Of a stretch of DNA of 64,000 nt, positions 42,452 through 51,393 are shown piece after piece. The stretch comes from Methylocella silvestris BL2 (GTDB lineage Bacteria; Pseudomonadota; Alphaproteobacteria; Rhizobiales; Beijerinckiaceae), in NCBI RefSeq assembly GCF_000021745.1, contig NC_011666.1, forward strand, positions 4,057,001 to 4,121,000, given 5' to 3'. How positions within the stretch are numbered: position 1 is the stretch's first letter; every line of letters starts with the position of its first letter. A program made the translations under genes and the position numbers. The notes beneath the pieces are model-generated. The model was not told the DNA's origin. It did not search any database and was given only the letters and a program-made list of their open reading frames with translations.

Positions 42452-42949
42452 ATGAAACGCCTGTCTGCGACGCTGGCTTTGGCGTTGCTCTCTTTGTCTG
42501 CCGGCCGCGCGATGGCCGAGGGCGCGCCAAAACTCGATGTCGCGCGATCCTGCAAGGAAGCCGGTGATTTTGGCGGCGGCGGCGACGCCAAGCTCGCCTT
42601 CAAAGGCTGCATGCAGGATGAAAACGACGCCTATGCGCAGCTGCAACGCGACTGGTCGCGCTACAAGCCGGAGACCCGCTCGACCTGCATCGCCCAGGGC
42701 ATTTCGCCCATGCCGAGCTATGTCGAGATTTTGACCTGCATCGAGATGTACGACAATGTCGGCGCGCTGAATCGGCGGGGCGAACAGACGCGCCCGCTCG
42801 GGGGGGCGGCGCCGGGCCGACGCGCCGGCCGTCCCGCCCGACGCCGCGACGACGCCAAAATAAGCGCCACGAAAGCCAAGCGGAAAAGCTCCAACAGAAA
42901 GGGGCGAGAATGCATGGCATTCCCGCCCCAGTCCGGCTTCTACCCTTAA
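42452..42949 (+). CDS. Cysteine-containing exported protein of unknown function
   Basis: A 165-residue protein with signal peptide MKRLSATLALALLSLSAGRA (cleavage after AMA). The mature N-terminal part has SCKEAGDFGGGGDAKLAFKG, CMQDENDAYAQL and YVEILTCIEMYDNVG; four Cys could pair in the periplasm. The C-terminal 55 residues are Arg/Lys-rich and look disordered. I recall similar conserved hypotheticals in other Hyphomicrobiales. AGGAG is present 7 bp before the ATG. Confidence 0.78.
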   Translation: MKRLSATLALALLSLSAGRAMAEGAPKLDVARSCKEAGDFGGGGDAKLAFKGCMQDENDAYAQLQRDWSRYKPETRSTCIAQGISPMPSYVEILTCIEMYDNVGALNRRGEQTRPLGGAAPGRRAGRPARRRDDAKISATKAKRKSSNRKGRECMAFPPQSGFYP

Positions 42950-43870
42950 ATCCTCTTGCGCGCTTTGCCTGCAGATCAGCCGTCCGAAGACGACCGCGTC
43001 ATGAGAAGCGCCGCGGAGCGGCGCAAGCATGCAATCGGCGTCCTCCCAGGACTTGGACATAGCGCCGATTTACAGAACAGCGCGCGCATTTAGCGTGAGG
43101 CTAAATAGCCGATGCGTGACGCATTGTCACGTGTAATTCCGCTGCTGCGTTTCCGATTTGGAAAGTTTTTATGCATCCGTCGGCGCGCCGATCGGCGTGC
43201 GCGGATCGACCCCGTGGATGGATGTGGCCCAAGAGCCTCTGGTCACCAATAATTATGTCTGGTACCCGACAAAACTCTATCGTAAAATGAAAAATGGGCA
43301 TATCTATCAATTGTCCAGAAGTGGATATCTGGGGAGCGTAGACGACCGAGGCAGATGCGCTCCGGGCGAGCGGGGGGCTCCCGACGTCAGCCCGCATTGC
43401 ACGGATGGAAGCCAGGCTCAAAACCTGGCTTCCTTTCCGGGGCGCCTTTCACGTCGCGCGCCCAATGACGCCGGCGAAGTCGCGAGAGCAGGCGTCCTTC
43501 GACTCCCGACGCGAGCGCGGACGCGCTCTTTGCCCGCTTGATTTCGCTTCATCCGCTGCCGCCAAGCGGCTGAAAGCCAGCGCGCGACGTTTCGGCTTCG
43601 AATGAAGCGATCGGCAATCGCCGCCGCATTGAGGGCCGCATCGAGTTCATCGCCGAAAACGGCTTGAGACCAGCGCGAGGCTGGGAGGCGAGCGCCCCGC
43701 GAAGGATAGATAGGCCAGAGCCGATTCGCTCGTCGACCTTCCAAGCGTCAGCCGGCGAATCAAAAAGAACGGCGAGGGCCCGAGGAACTATGTCGGGTAT
43801 CGTACATTGAGCAGGCGAACCTTTACAGTTGGGGACGCTGCACCGCCCTCGTCAGGAACGCTCGGGCCCC
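42950..43870. other. 921-bp region without a supported gene
   Basis: Only short overlapping frames occur. One of 127 codons (43158-43541, plus) begins in an AT-richer patch with NYVWYPTKLYRKMKNG and continues in GC-rich sequence of non-coding character; it has no recognisable family. A gene remnant is possible. The region separates the exported-protein gene from a response-regulator gene. Confidence 0.5.
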
Positions 43871-44254
43871 ATGATGTCTCCTTACAAGTATTTTCAATCC
43901 GGGACAGTCGTTCTGATCGTCGAAGACGAGCCGTTGATCTTAATGAATGCGGTTTGCATTATCGAAGATGCCGGATTTACCGCTCTTGTTGCAGGAAACG
44001 CCGACGAGGCGATCCTGATTCTGGAGCAAAGGACCGACATACGAGTGGTCTTTACCGACATCGAAATGCCGGGCTCCATGGATGGCGTGAAGCTCGCGCG
44101 CGCCATTCGAGGCCGTTGGCCTCCGATCGATCTGATCCTCACCTCGGGACGGCGCCTGGTGTCGCCCGAGGACATTCCTGTTCGAGGCCGGTTTCTTGCC
44201 AAACCGTATCGGCCGGCGGACGTCGTGGAAGCCTTGCAGCAAATGGCCGCCTAG
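43871..44254 (+). CDS. Single-domain response regulator (CheY-like)
   Basis: A 127-residue receiver domain without an output domain. The acidic pocket is VLIVEDEPLIL, the phosphorylated Asp is in VVFTDIEMPGSMDG, Thr/Ser in ILTSGRR, and the Lys in FLAKPYRPADVV. No histidine kinase is adjacent. It converges with a Crp/Fnr-family gene 4 bp away. Similar orphan receivers are frequent in Hyphomicrobiales, where they tune stress signalling. Met1 or Met2 could be the start. Confidence 0.9.
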   Translation: MMSPYKYFQSGTVVLIVEDEPLILMNAVCIIEDAGFTALVAGNADEAILILEQRTDIRVVFTDIEMPGSMDGVKLARAIRGRWPPIDLILTSGRRLVSPEDIPVRGRFLAKPYRPADVVEALQQMAA

Positions 44255-44258
44255 CTAG

Positions 44259-44969
44259 TTAGGGCTTCCATCCGATCAGCCGATGGAAATGCGCGTTGAT
44301 CGCGCCGTGGCATTCGCAGCAGGTCTCGCTCAGGCCGTCGCCATCGACGATATGGATTCGGCCGCGCCGATAGGTGATCAAGCCGACTTCCTGCAGCGAG
44401 CGGGCGACGAGCGTGACGCTGCTGCGTTGAACCGCGAGCATCTGGGACAGGAATTCCTGCGTCAAAGGAAGATCCTCGCTCTGGATCAGATCGCGCACCT
44501 GAAGCAGCCATCGGCTGAGGCGCTCTTCCAACGTATGCACGGCGTTGCAGGCGGCCACCTGCTGGATTTGCGCCACCGTGCTTTGTTCATATTTGGCGAT
44601 CAAAGGGCGTAGCGTTTCGCTTTGCTCGACGAGGCGCTTCAGCGTCGTTGTTTCGCCGACGAGGCCGCTTCCCCCAACTTGCCCGATCGCCTGATTAATA
44701 GCGAAGGGCTCACCCAGCAACGCCCCGACGCCGATCACGCTATTTCTGCCGAACATGCCAGCTTCAATATATTGGCCGGTGCTAAGCCCAATGACGATCG
44801 AAACGACGCCGCCGTGCGGGAAATAGATGCGGCTGATCGACTGCTCCGCGCTGAACAGGATGGCGCCTTGCGGCAATTCCATCGGCCGCAAATGCGGCTG
44901 AAAAAGCGCGCTGTCGCTCTCGGAAAGTGACGACAGAAAATGATTCGGCGAATCCGAAAATGCTGACAA
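44259..44969 (-). CDS. Crp/Fnr-family regulator, paralogue A
   Basis: A 236-residue regulator. The cyclic-nucleotide-binding-like barrel (residues 15-130) has ILFSAEQSISRIYFPHGGVV and EAGMFGRNSVIGVGALLG; a Crp-type HTH follows with LTQEFLSQMLAVQRSSVTLV. It lacks the N-terminal cysteines of FNR and the canonical cAMP-binding residues are not evident. The TTG at 44969, preceded by GGAGAG, gives a start (SAFSDSPNHFL) that parallels paralogue B; a TTG at 44984 is the alternative. It is about two-thirds identical by eye to the gene at 46087. Confidence 0.88.
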   Translation of the reverse strand: MSAFSDSPNHFLSSLSESDSALFQPHLRPMELPQGAILFSAEQSISRIYFPHGGVVSIVIGLSTGQYIEAGMFGRNSVIGVGALLGEPFAINQAIGQVGGSGLVGETTTLKRLVEQSETLRPLIAKYEQSTVAQIQQVAACNAVHTLEERLSRWLLQVRDLIQSEDLPLTQEFLSQMLAVQRSSVTLVARSLQEVGLITYRRGRIHIVDGDGLSETCCECHGAINAHFHRLIGWKP

Positions 44970-45515
44970 GAGCGCTCTCCGCAAAGCATGGCGGGGAGCA
45001 CGGAAATGTCTCTCAGCCGTCGGCGTCCTGTGTCCAGCTGCCGACGATCATTCGAAGATAGCACCAAAGGATGCAAAGCCCTAACCGATGGTCTTCGGTT
45101 TGTCGGTCGGCTATCCGACGGAGTGGCCTAGTCCAAGCCTTATATTCGCCGGCTCGCCAATTGGCTTTGGCTGTCGCCCCAGCCAAATGGCGTCTATCAT
45201 ATTGACGGATGCCCATCATCGCGGGGTCGCCACGTTTCGCTTGACGAGTCGGATGAGGATTTTGACTCGCAGCTCTCTGAAATCGCCAAACACGGCCAAA
45301 GCGCGACGATAACTTCCGGTTGGCGCCTTCAGTCTTCCCGGCCGCCTTGTGGCGCGCGTTGGCGGGGGATCATCGCGCCGAGATGCGCGGCGCGCCCTTG
45401 CCGGAAGTTGAGCGACGCTGTTAATCGACCGAGGGACGCGTCGGCGAAAATATTTGATAGAGCGTCCATAGCCGTCGTTCCAAACCGTCGGACGTCGGCT
45501 TTGAACTCGTTAGCT
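44970..45515. other. 546-bp region without a supported gene
   Basis: Short frames on both strands (for example 45088-45312 plus and 45329-45631 minus) show no family and no convincing ribosome binding site. The promoter of the leftward Crp/Fnr-type gene must lie near 44990-45100. Confidence 0.45.
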
Positions 45516-45824
45516 TCAGACGAGCCCGAGTCTCTCGCTGAGCGGCTCTGAATAATTGGGAAGCCCTGGGCGACGGTCGGCAGCGTTCTGAGTTTCTGTT
45601 TCGGCAAGCGCGAGCGCGGCCGCCTCAGCATCGTTTGTGCGAGCTCTGGCCCAATAAAGCGCCGCCGTTAGCAATCGCTTTGGATCGCGTTCGCCAGTTT
45701 GAGCCACAATCAGAATCCGTGTGGCAAGGCCAGTCCGAACTTCATCCGTCAGGCCTTCAGTCGAAAGCTTAGCTTCCGCTTGCTGAAGAACTTCGCTTAA
45801 AATCGAAAGCGTATGGCTATCCAT
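45516..45824 (-). CDS. Small conserved hypothetical protein
   Basis: A 102-residue, mostly helical acidic protein. It starts MDSHTLSILSEVLQQAEAKL and contains TGLATRILIVAQTGERDPKR, a pattern I recall in short Bradyrhizobium-type hypotheticals (ILxxAxxGERDxxxL). No function is known. It lies between the two Crp/Fnr-family paralogues and is transcribed toward paralogue A. Confidence 0.65.
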   Translation of the reverse strand: MDSHTLSILSEVLQQAEAKLSTEGLTDEVRTGLATRILIVAQTGERDPKRLLTAALYWARARTNDAEAAALALAETETQNAADRRPGLPNYSEPLSERLGLV

Positions 45825-46086
45825 AAGTTCACATCTTCCTCATGCACTGCATCTTCCAACCAAAGGTTGAGAATATTGCCAAGAGCCGTGACCATTGAAA
45901 AGTATTAGTACACTCTATATGGGTTACCGTCCGTCGGGCGCACGACAGAGCGAAGAAATAATGTTGCGTAGCCACTGACGCCGTTTCATGCTATTCTAGC
46001 ATTATCGTTGGCAGCAGACCTCTTAAACGCGCCGGCGGCTGAGAGACATTCCTGTGCTCCCCTCCCATTTGGTGCGGAGAGCCATT

Positions 46087-46830
46087 ATGCCTTTTTCGAA
46101 CTCGCCCAATCATTTTCTCGCGTCCCTGTCGTCGAAAGACGGCGAATTGCTGCGCACTCATTTGAGGCCGATGAAATTGCCCCTGGGGGTCATATTTTAC
46201 AGGGCTGAGGACATCATCGATCGCGTCTATTTCCCGTCCAGCGGCGTGGTCTCGCTTATCGTAGGCGTAAGCAGCGGACAATTCGTGGAAGCTGGGATGT
46301 TTGGCAGAAACAGCGTGATCGGCGCCAGCGCATTGCTGGATGGTTCAGTTGCGCTCAATCAGGCAATAGGCCAGGCCGAAGGCTCAGGAATGGTCGGCGA
46401 GCGGTCGGCTCTCAAAGGCCTGGTGGATCGAAGCGAAACGCTTCGCAAATTGCTTGCGGCCTACGAGCAGGCGATATTCGCGCATGTGCAACAGGTCGCC
46501 GCATGTAACACCGTACATGAATTAGAGGCGCGGCTCTGCCGCTGGCTTTTGCAAGTGCGAGACTTGATCCAGAGCGACAGCTTGCCGCTGACGCAGGAGT
46601 TTTTGTCCGAGATGCTCGGCGTTCAGCGCAGCAGCGTCACATTGGTGGCCCGCAGCCTTCAGAGCGCGGGCTTGATCAGCTATCGAAGAGGCCACATCCA
46701 AATTCTCGACCTGGAAGGGCTCCGTGAGGCCACTTGCGAGTGCTATAACGCGATCAATTCACACTACCAGCGTCTGACGGGCTGGACGCCCGAGTTGAAC
46801 AAACCCCCTTCGACAAGGGAATGCGCCTGA
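46087..46830 (+). CDS. Crp/Fnr-family regulator, paralogue B
   Basis: A 247-residue regulator, close in sequence to the one at 44259: SPNHFLASLSSKDGELL, then RVYFPSSGVVSLIVGVSSGQ and EAGMFGRNSVIGASALL. The Crp HTH reads LTQEFLSEMLGVQRSSVTLV. The recognition helices of the two paralogues are nearly the same, so they may compete for the same sites. The ATG at 46087 follows GGAGAG; a GTG 11 codons earlier is less likely. Its signal is unknown. Confidence 0.9.
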   Translation: MPFSNSPNHFLASLSSKDGELLRTHLRPMKLPLGVIFYRAEDIIDRVYFPSSGVVSLIVGVSSGQFVEAGMFGRNSVIGASALLDGSVALNQAIGQAEGSGMVGERSALKGLVDRSETLRKLLAAYEQAIFAHVQQVAACNTVHELEARLCRWLLQVRDLIQSDSLPLTQEFLSEMLGVQRSSVTLVARSLQSAGLISYRRGHIQILDLEGLREATCECYNAINSHYQRLTGWTPELNKPPSTRECA

Positions 46831-47358
46831 CGCGCTGTCGGAAGCCGGCGCAAGCTTGGCGACGAACCTGCTCGGCTAAGGCCTCGAGGCGAGATTGTAC
46901 ACGTAAAACCAAGTATATTCCTTAAGTTACGACTTTTGCTATATTTGCTTATTCCGAGACAAATTCTATTCCAATAGCTTGGTCCAGAAAACATCGATTT
47001 AAGAAATATTTGAATAAACCGCAGCTTTTTCTACGATCGCTCGGTTGCAAGGCTTTGTCGCTTATGCGGGCAATATATAACGCGATAAGTATTATAAAGA
47101 AATTGTCTGCCATAGATAGGGCGACACGGTCGTCAAGTTTTATAATAGGCCAATTAAGTTCTGGCTTAGCCAACTCTACCCACGCAAAGGTCAAACCTCG
47201 CGCAATCGGGATGTTTTTTGCTGTTCAGTGTCGAAAAAGCGTGTCATCTTAATAATAAGAAAGGGATTCTTTCAGCTCATTTTACGATGACAATGTCGCT
47301 AACCATCACGGGCGTCGAGAGATAGCCATGTGGCTAACCTATCTCTTTGGGATCGAAG
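46831..47358. other. 528-bp AT-rich region without a supported gene
   Basis: Overlapping frames of about 80 codons on both strands (46949-47194 minus; 47010-47252 plus) have no recognisable similarity or good start signals. The sequence is clearly lower in GC than the flanks and may be foreign or regulatory. The promoter of the following TetR gene is expected at the right end. Confidence 0.45.
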
Positions 47359-47964
47359 ATGACACATTCCGCCTCAATCGACGCTCGCCGCACCCAAAAT
47401 GGCACTCGAGACGCAATTATCGACGTTGCATTGACATTATTCGGACGGGTTGGATTTCAAAAAACAACCATCAAGGACATCGCCCGCCAGCTTCGTATGT
47501 CGCCGGCAAATATCTATCGCTTTTTTGGCACGAAGGCGGAGCTTAACGACGCCGTTGGACGCCGATTGTTGAATGAAATGGAAGCGTCCGTCATCGCCAT
47601 TGCCAAACGCCGGGCTTCAGCGAGCGATAGATTGCGAGCGTGCATCACCGCCATTGAGGAAAGCAATGCGCGACGCTTCCTTTTCGACCCAGCGTTGCAT
47701 GAGCTGATCGAAATCGCATTTGACGAAAGCTGGCCGAGCGCCGCCGATCACGTTCAGACAATCGAGAAAACGCTATCCGGGATCATCTCGCAGGGCGCCC
47801 ACACGGGGGAGTTCCGCGTCAACGATAGCGATTTGGCGGCGATTCTCGTGCACAACGCCTGCGTTCGATTCCCTCATCCTCGCTTAATTGAGGAGCGCCG
47901 CAGGAAGACGACGCCAACGCTCGACCAAATGATGGATTTTTGTCTCGCGGCCATCACCGATTAA
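47359..47964 (+). CDS. TetR-family regulator
   Basis: A 201-residue repressor. The HTH (residues 15-65) reads LFGRVGFQKTTIKDIARQLR, then MSPANIYRFFGTKAEL, close to the HTH of regulators in the TetR/AcrR group with a TetR_C_7-like ligand domain. The ATG at 47359 is chosen; an in-frame TTG lies four codons upstream. No obvious target gene is next to it: the next gene is antisense and overlaps its stop codon by 4 bp. Confidence 0.88.
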   Translation: MTHSASIDARRTQNGTRDAIIDVALTLFGRVGFQKTTIKDIARQLRMSPANIYRFFGTKAELNDAVGRRLLNEMEASVIAIAKRRASASDRLRACITAIEESNARRFLFDPALHELIEIAFDESWPSAADHVQTIEKTLSGIISQGAHTGEFRVNDSDLAAILVHNACVRFPHPRLIEERRRKTTPTLDQMMDFCLAAITD

Positions 47965-48152
47965 TGCGTCAGGGTTTCGCGATGTTTCAGGAGCTCGGCG
48001 AGCAGCGCTTCCTGCTCGGCGATCCTGTCCGATGTGCGATCCTCGTCGGCCGCGCCGGAAAACGCCGCTGCCTGCTCGGTGAGCACGCGGATATTCTCCC
48101 TTATATCGGCGATGCGTTGGTCAATCTCAGAGAGGGTGGCGACGATTTCCAT
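47961..48152 (-). CDS. Small coiled-coil protein
   Basis: A 63-residue protein with heptad-like helices: MEIVATLSEIDQRIADIREN, then RVLTEQAAAFSG and RIAEQEALLAELLKHRETL. No family is recognised. The ATG at 48152 is preceded by a weak site (caaatc), so expression is uncertain. It overlaps the end of the TetR gene on the other strand. Confidence 0.5.
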   Translation of the reverse strand: MEIVATLSEIDQRIADIRENIRVLTEQAAAFSGAADEDRTSDRIAEQEALLAELLKHRETLTH

Positions 48153-48347
48153 GATTTGTACCTTGCTCGATTCGGAGGCGCCGGAACACGGCATGCCCTC
48201 ATATAAACTGACCGAGCAAGAAATGCCCACTGGCGGCTTCTCAGACAAGCTGGGCGGAGAGGAATTTCAATCGCTTTGATCCCTTCCGCCGGGCATGATG
48301 AGCACGACGGAGCGTTCGGTTCCGCCCCGTCGCGCCGATTGCAGGGC

Positions 48348-48947
48348 TTAGAGATAGCCGGTCAGGAGGCCGACTCCGGCCAGCGCCATCAGGCCGCCGC
48401 TGGCCCGAAAGGCGAGGCGGGATGTTTGCGCGCCGATCCGGCCGACGCCGAGCCCGATGCCGATGCCGGCGACATGAAGCAACGCCGTGGCCAGCATGAA
48501 GCCCAGCGCATAGTCGAGCCCGGATACGTCAGCGGGCATTTCCGCGCCATGGGCGTGGCCGTGAAAAATTGCGAAAAAGCCGACAAGCGCCATCGCGGCG
48601 ACGGTCGGCAAGCTCCATTGCAGGGCGACGGCAAGCCCCAGCACGATGACGGAGGCGGCGATGCCGATTTCGACGAAGGGCAACGCCACTCCGGCAAGGC
48701 CGAGCGCGCCGCCCACGCCCATCATCAGAAAGAAGGCGGCAGGCGTCAGCCAAAGCGCGCGTCCGCCGAGATAGGCCGCGAACATGCCCACGGCGACCAT
48801 CGCAAGGACGTGGTCGAGGCCGCCGAGCGGGTGGCTGAACCCATGCATGAAGCCATGGGCGTCGCCGAGCCCGACATGGGCGTCCGCGCTGATTGGAAGT
48901 CCGGCGAGCGCGAGCGCCAGAAGCGCCAATTTAAGAGTCGGTTTCAT
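48348..48947 (-). CDS. hupE: HupE/UreJ-family nickel transporter
   Basis: A 199-residue membrane protein, last gene of the hydrogenase operon. The signal-like start ends SADAHVGLGD; the family motif HPLGGLDHVLAMVAVGMFAA follows, holding the His and Asp thought to bind nickel. Five further helices include a second histidine pair in FHGHAHGAEMP. HupE proteins admit Ni2+ for hydrogenase assembly. GGAGG lies 8 bp before the ATG at 48947, and the gap to hypB is 62 bp. Confidence 0.92.
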   Translation of the reverse strand: MKPTLKLALLALALAGLPISADAHVGLGDAHGFMHGFSHPLGGLDHVLAMVAVGMFAAYLGGRALWLTPAAFFLMMGVGGALGLAGVALPFVEIGIAASVIVLGLAVALQWSLPTVAAMALVGFFAIFHGHAHGAEMPADVSGLDYALGFMLATALLHVAGIGIGLGVGRIGAQTSRLAFRASGGLMALAGVGLLTGYL

Positions 48948-49009
48948 CTGTCCAATCCTCCAAAAAACCCTCATTCCCAGCCTGGAATCGCGCAGCGCGC
49001 GAACGTCGT

Positions 49010-49969
49010 TCAAAGCCGGCAGGCCCGCGCGCGGCGATCGAGCCACGCGTACCAATCGTCCAACCCTTCGCCGGTTCTTGCCGAAACGCGCAGCGCCAGA
49101 ATGGCCGGATTGACCTTCATCGCATTGTCGATCGCCGCGCCGACGTCGAAATCGACATGAGGCAGGAGATCGACCTTGTTGACGATCATGATCTCGGCAG
49201 CTTTGAACATATGCGGATATTTCAGCGGCTTGTCGTCGCCTTCGGTGACCGAGAGGATCACCACCTTGGCGCTTTCGCCAAGATCGAACAGCGCCGGGCA
49301 GACAAGATTGCCGACATTCTCGATCATCACCATCGAGCCGAAGGGCGGCTTCAATTCGGCGAGACCCTTTTCAACCATATCCGCTTCGAGGTGGCAGCCG
49401 GCGCCGGTGTTGATCTGAACGGCGGCGGCGCCCGCCGCGCGAATGCGCTCGCCGTCTTTCGAGGTCGCCTGATCGCCCTCGATGACCGAGATCGGAATCT
49501 TGTCTTTGAGGTCGCGGATGGTGCGCTCCAAGAGCGTCGTCTTGCCCGCGCCCGGCGAGGAGACAAGGTTCAGCGCCAGAATTTCGCGGCCCAGAAACCA
49601 GCCCCGATTTTTGGCGGCGAGCGCATCGTTCTTGGCGAGGATCTGCGCTTCGAGTTCGATCACCGAAGAGCGGGCATGGCCGTCGTCATGGTCATGACGG
49701 TGATCATGTTGATGATCGTGGTCGCCATGCTCATGATCGTGCAGGTGCTCGTGATCGTGCATGTGATCGTGATTGTGATGACGCGCATGAACATGGTCGG
49801 CGCCATGGTCGTGCGGATGCGCATGAGGGCGGCTATGCTCATGCTGGCGCGCTGAGCCATCGTCTTGCGTGTGCGAACGGACATGGCCGTCCAATGTCGT
49901 TTCCGCCCCGGTCTCGAGATTGAGGATCGTCGCTTGCGTCTTCGCGCCGCAGCCGCAGGTTCCGCACAT
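49010..49969 (-). CDS. hypB: Hydrogenase nickel-incorporation GTPase HypB
   Basis: GTP-driven nickel insertase and store, 319 residues. It has the N-terminal high-affinity nickel motif CGTCGCG, a strongly His/Asp-rich segment at residues 43-98, and the GTPase P-loop NLVSSPGAGKTT (138-144). Later blocks are VIEGDQATSKDGERI, IENVGNLVCPALFDLGE and NKVDLLP. The His-rich insert should hold many Ni2+ ions. The start at 49969 overlaps the hypA stop. Confidence 0.97.
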   Translation of the reverse strand: MCGTCGCGAKTQATILNLETGAETTLDGHVRSHTQDDGSARQHEHSRPHAHPHDHGADHVHARHHNHDHMHDHEHLHDHEHGDHDHQHDHRHDHDDGHARSSVIELEAQILAKNDALAAKNRGWFLGREILALNLVSSPGAGKTTLLERTIRDLKDKIPISVIEGDQATSKDGERIRAAGAAAVQINTGAGCHLEADMVEKGLAELKPPFGSMVMIENVGNLVCPALFDLGESAKVVILSVTEGDDKPLKYPHMFKAAEIMIVNKVDLLPHVDFDVGAAIDNAMKVNPAILALRVSARTGEGLDDWYAWLDRRARACRL

Positions 49970-50307
49970 CAGGCCGCCTCCTCGATTTCCATGTTTCTTA
50001 TCTTCAACTCCTCGCCGGCAAGCCGCTCGATCGAGCGCGAGCCGCAGCCGCAAGGCTCGAACAGCGTGCTTGTCTCGAAGGCTCTCCCGCAGGCGCGGCA
50101 GCGCCCCCGCCCCGCGATGCTGTTGATGTCGAGTTTTGCGCCGTCGAGCAGCGTTCCCTTTGCGACGATGTCGAAGCAGAACAGGATCGCCTCGGGCATG
50201 ACGCCGGAGAGCTGGCCGACATCGAGCGTGACGCGGGTAACGCGGCGTCCCTTCGCCGCCTCTTCGACGATCGAGACGATGTTGCGCGTGATGCCGAGTT
50301 CATGCAT
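49969..50307 (-). CDS. hypA: Hydrogenase nickel chaperone HypA
   Basis: Delivers nickel to the large subunit together with HypB. The 112-residue protein starts MHELGITRNIVSIVEEAA, with His2 the nickel ligand. The zinc site is formed by CRACG and the pair in PCGCGSRSIE, a slight variant of the usual double CxxC. The stop overlaps the hypB start (TGATG), so the two are translationally coupled. Confidence 0.95.
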   Translation of the reverse strand: MHELGITRNIVSIVEEAAKGRRVTRVTLDVGQLSGVMPEAILFCFDIVAKGTLLDGAKLDINSIAGRGRCRACGRAFETSTLFEPCGCGSRSIERLAGEELKIRNMEIEEAA

Positions 50308-50325
50308 GGGCGTTTCCCTCGGCCC

Positions 50326-51393
50326 TCAACAGATTCGCGGCAGCTGTTCGCCGACCAGCATGTCGACGATGCGCCGCCCGCCGAACACGGTCTGCATGGT
50401 CACGCGCCCCGGCTCGCCGCAGCCGGCATAGCCGATCAGCGCGGAGCCCGCGCCGAGCGGATGCGCGCCGAGCGCAGCCAGCGCCGCGGCGATCTCGTCT
50501 CGCGGCACGGCGATGACGATCTTGCCCTCATTGGCGAGATAGAGCGGGTCGAGGCCAAGGATTTCGCAGAAACCACGCACCTCCTCGCGCAGCGGCGTCA
50601 GCGCTTCCTCGATCTCGATCGAGACGCCGGAGGCGTCGGCGATTTCATTGAGCACCGTGGCGAGGCCGCCGCGCGTCGCGTCGCGGATGCAGCGCGCGCC
50701 CGGCGCGGCCCGCAGCAGCGCCGCGATCAAGCCGTGCAGCGCGGCGCAGTCGCTTTCGATCGCTGTCTCCAGCGCGAGGTCGCCGCGCGCGCAGAGGATG
50801 GCGGCGCCATGGTCGCCGAGCAGGCCATTGACCAATATTCCGTCGCCGGGCCTCACCCGATCGACGCCAAGGTCGACGCCCGGCGCGATCACGCCAATGC
50901 CCGTCGTGGTGATGAAGATCTTGTCGCAGGCGCCGCGCTGCACCACCTTGGTGTCGCCGGTGACGATGGAAACGCCCGCCTCGCGCGCCGCATGCGCCAT
51001 GGATTGCGCGATGCGACGCAGCAGCTCCACCTGCATCCCTTCCTCGATGACCACGGCGCAGGAGAGATAGAGGGGCTTGGCGCCGCCGACGGCGAGATCG
51101 TTGATCGTGCCGCAGACCGCGAGCTTGCCGATGTCGCCGCCCGGGAAGAACAGCGGATCGACGACAAAACTGTCGGTGGTGAAAGCCAGCCGGTCGCCGT
51201 GCGCGGCGAGGCCCGCAAGGTCGAACCGCGCCTGATCTTCCAGCACTTGCGGCGTCGCATCGGCGAAGGCGCTGATGAACACGTCGTCGATCAGATCCTT
51301 CATCGCCTTGCCGCCGCCGCCATGGGCGAGCGTCACCATCGGCACGAAAACGCGCCCCAGCGCGCGTCGCGGCGAAATTGGATGCATGTTCAT
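50326..51393 (-). CDS. hypE: Hydrogenase maturation protein HypE
   Basis: Dehydrates a carbamoyl group on its own C-terminal Cys to make cyanide for the NiFe site. The 355-residue protein has VTLAHGGGGKAMKDLI, TTDSFVVDPLFFPGGDIG and RDATRGGLATVLNEIA of the PurM/ThiL-like ATPase fold. It ends PRIC, the thiocarbamate-bearing cysteine. Its start overlaps the hypD stop by 4 bp. Confidence 0.97.
   Translation of the reverse strand: MNMHPISPRRALGRVFVPMVTLAHGGGGKAMKDLIDDVFISAFADATPQVLEDQARFDLAGLAAHGDRLAFTTDSFVVDPLFFPGGDIGKLAVCGTINDLAVGGAKPLYLSCAVVIEEGMQVELLRRIAQSMAHAAREAGVSIVTGDTKVVQRGACDKIFITTTGIGVIAPGVDLGVDRVRPGDGILVNGLLGDHGAAILCARGDLALETAIESDCAALHGLIAALLRAAPGARCIRDATRGGLATVLNEIADASGVSIEIEEALTPLREEVRGFCEILGLDPLYLANEGKIVIAVPRDEIAAALAALGAHPLGAGSALIGYAGCGEPGRVTMQTVFGGRRIVDMLVGEQLPRIC

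Noticed and set aside
43158-43541. 127-codon plus-strand frame
   Set aside because: No family, no good ribosome binding site, and composition changes halfway; reported only as part of a gene-free region.
46949-47252. Overlapping 80-codon frames on both strands
   Set aside because: Neither has a convincing start signal or similarity; AT-rich DNA alone can explain them.
49675-49860. Repetitive catgatcgtg-like stretch resembling a tandem repeat
   Set aside because: It encodes the His/Asp-rich insert of HypB and is explained by codon repetition.
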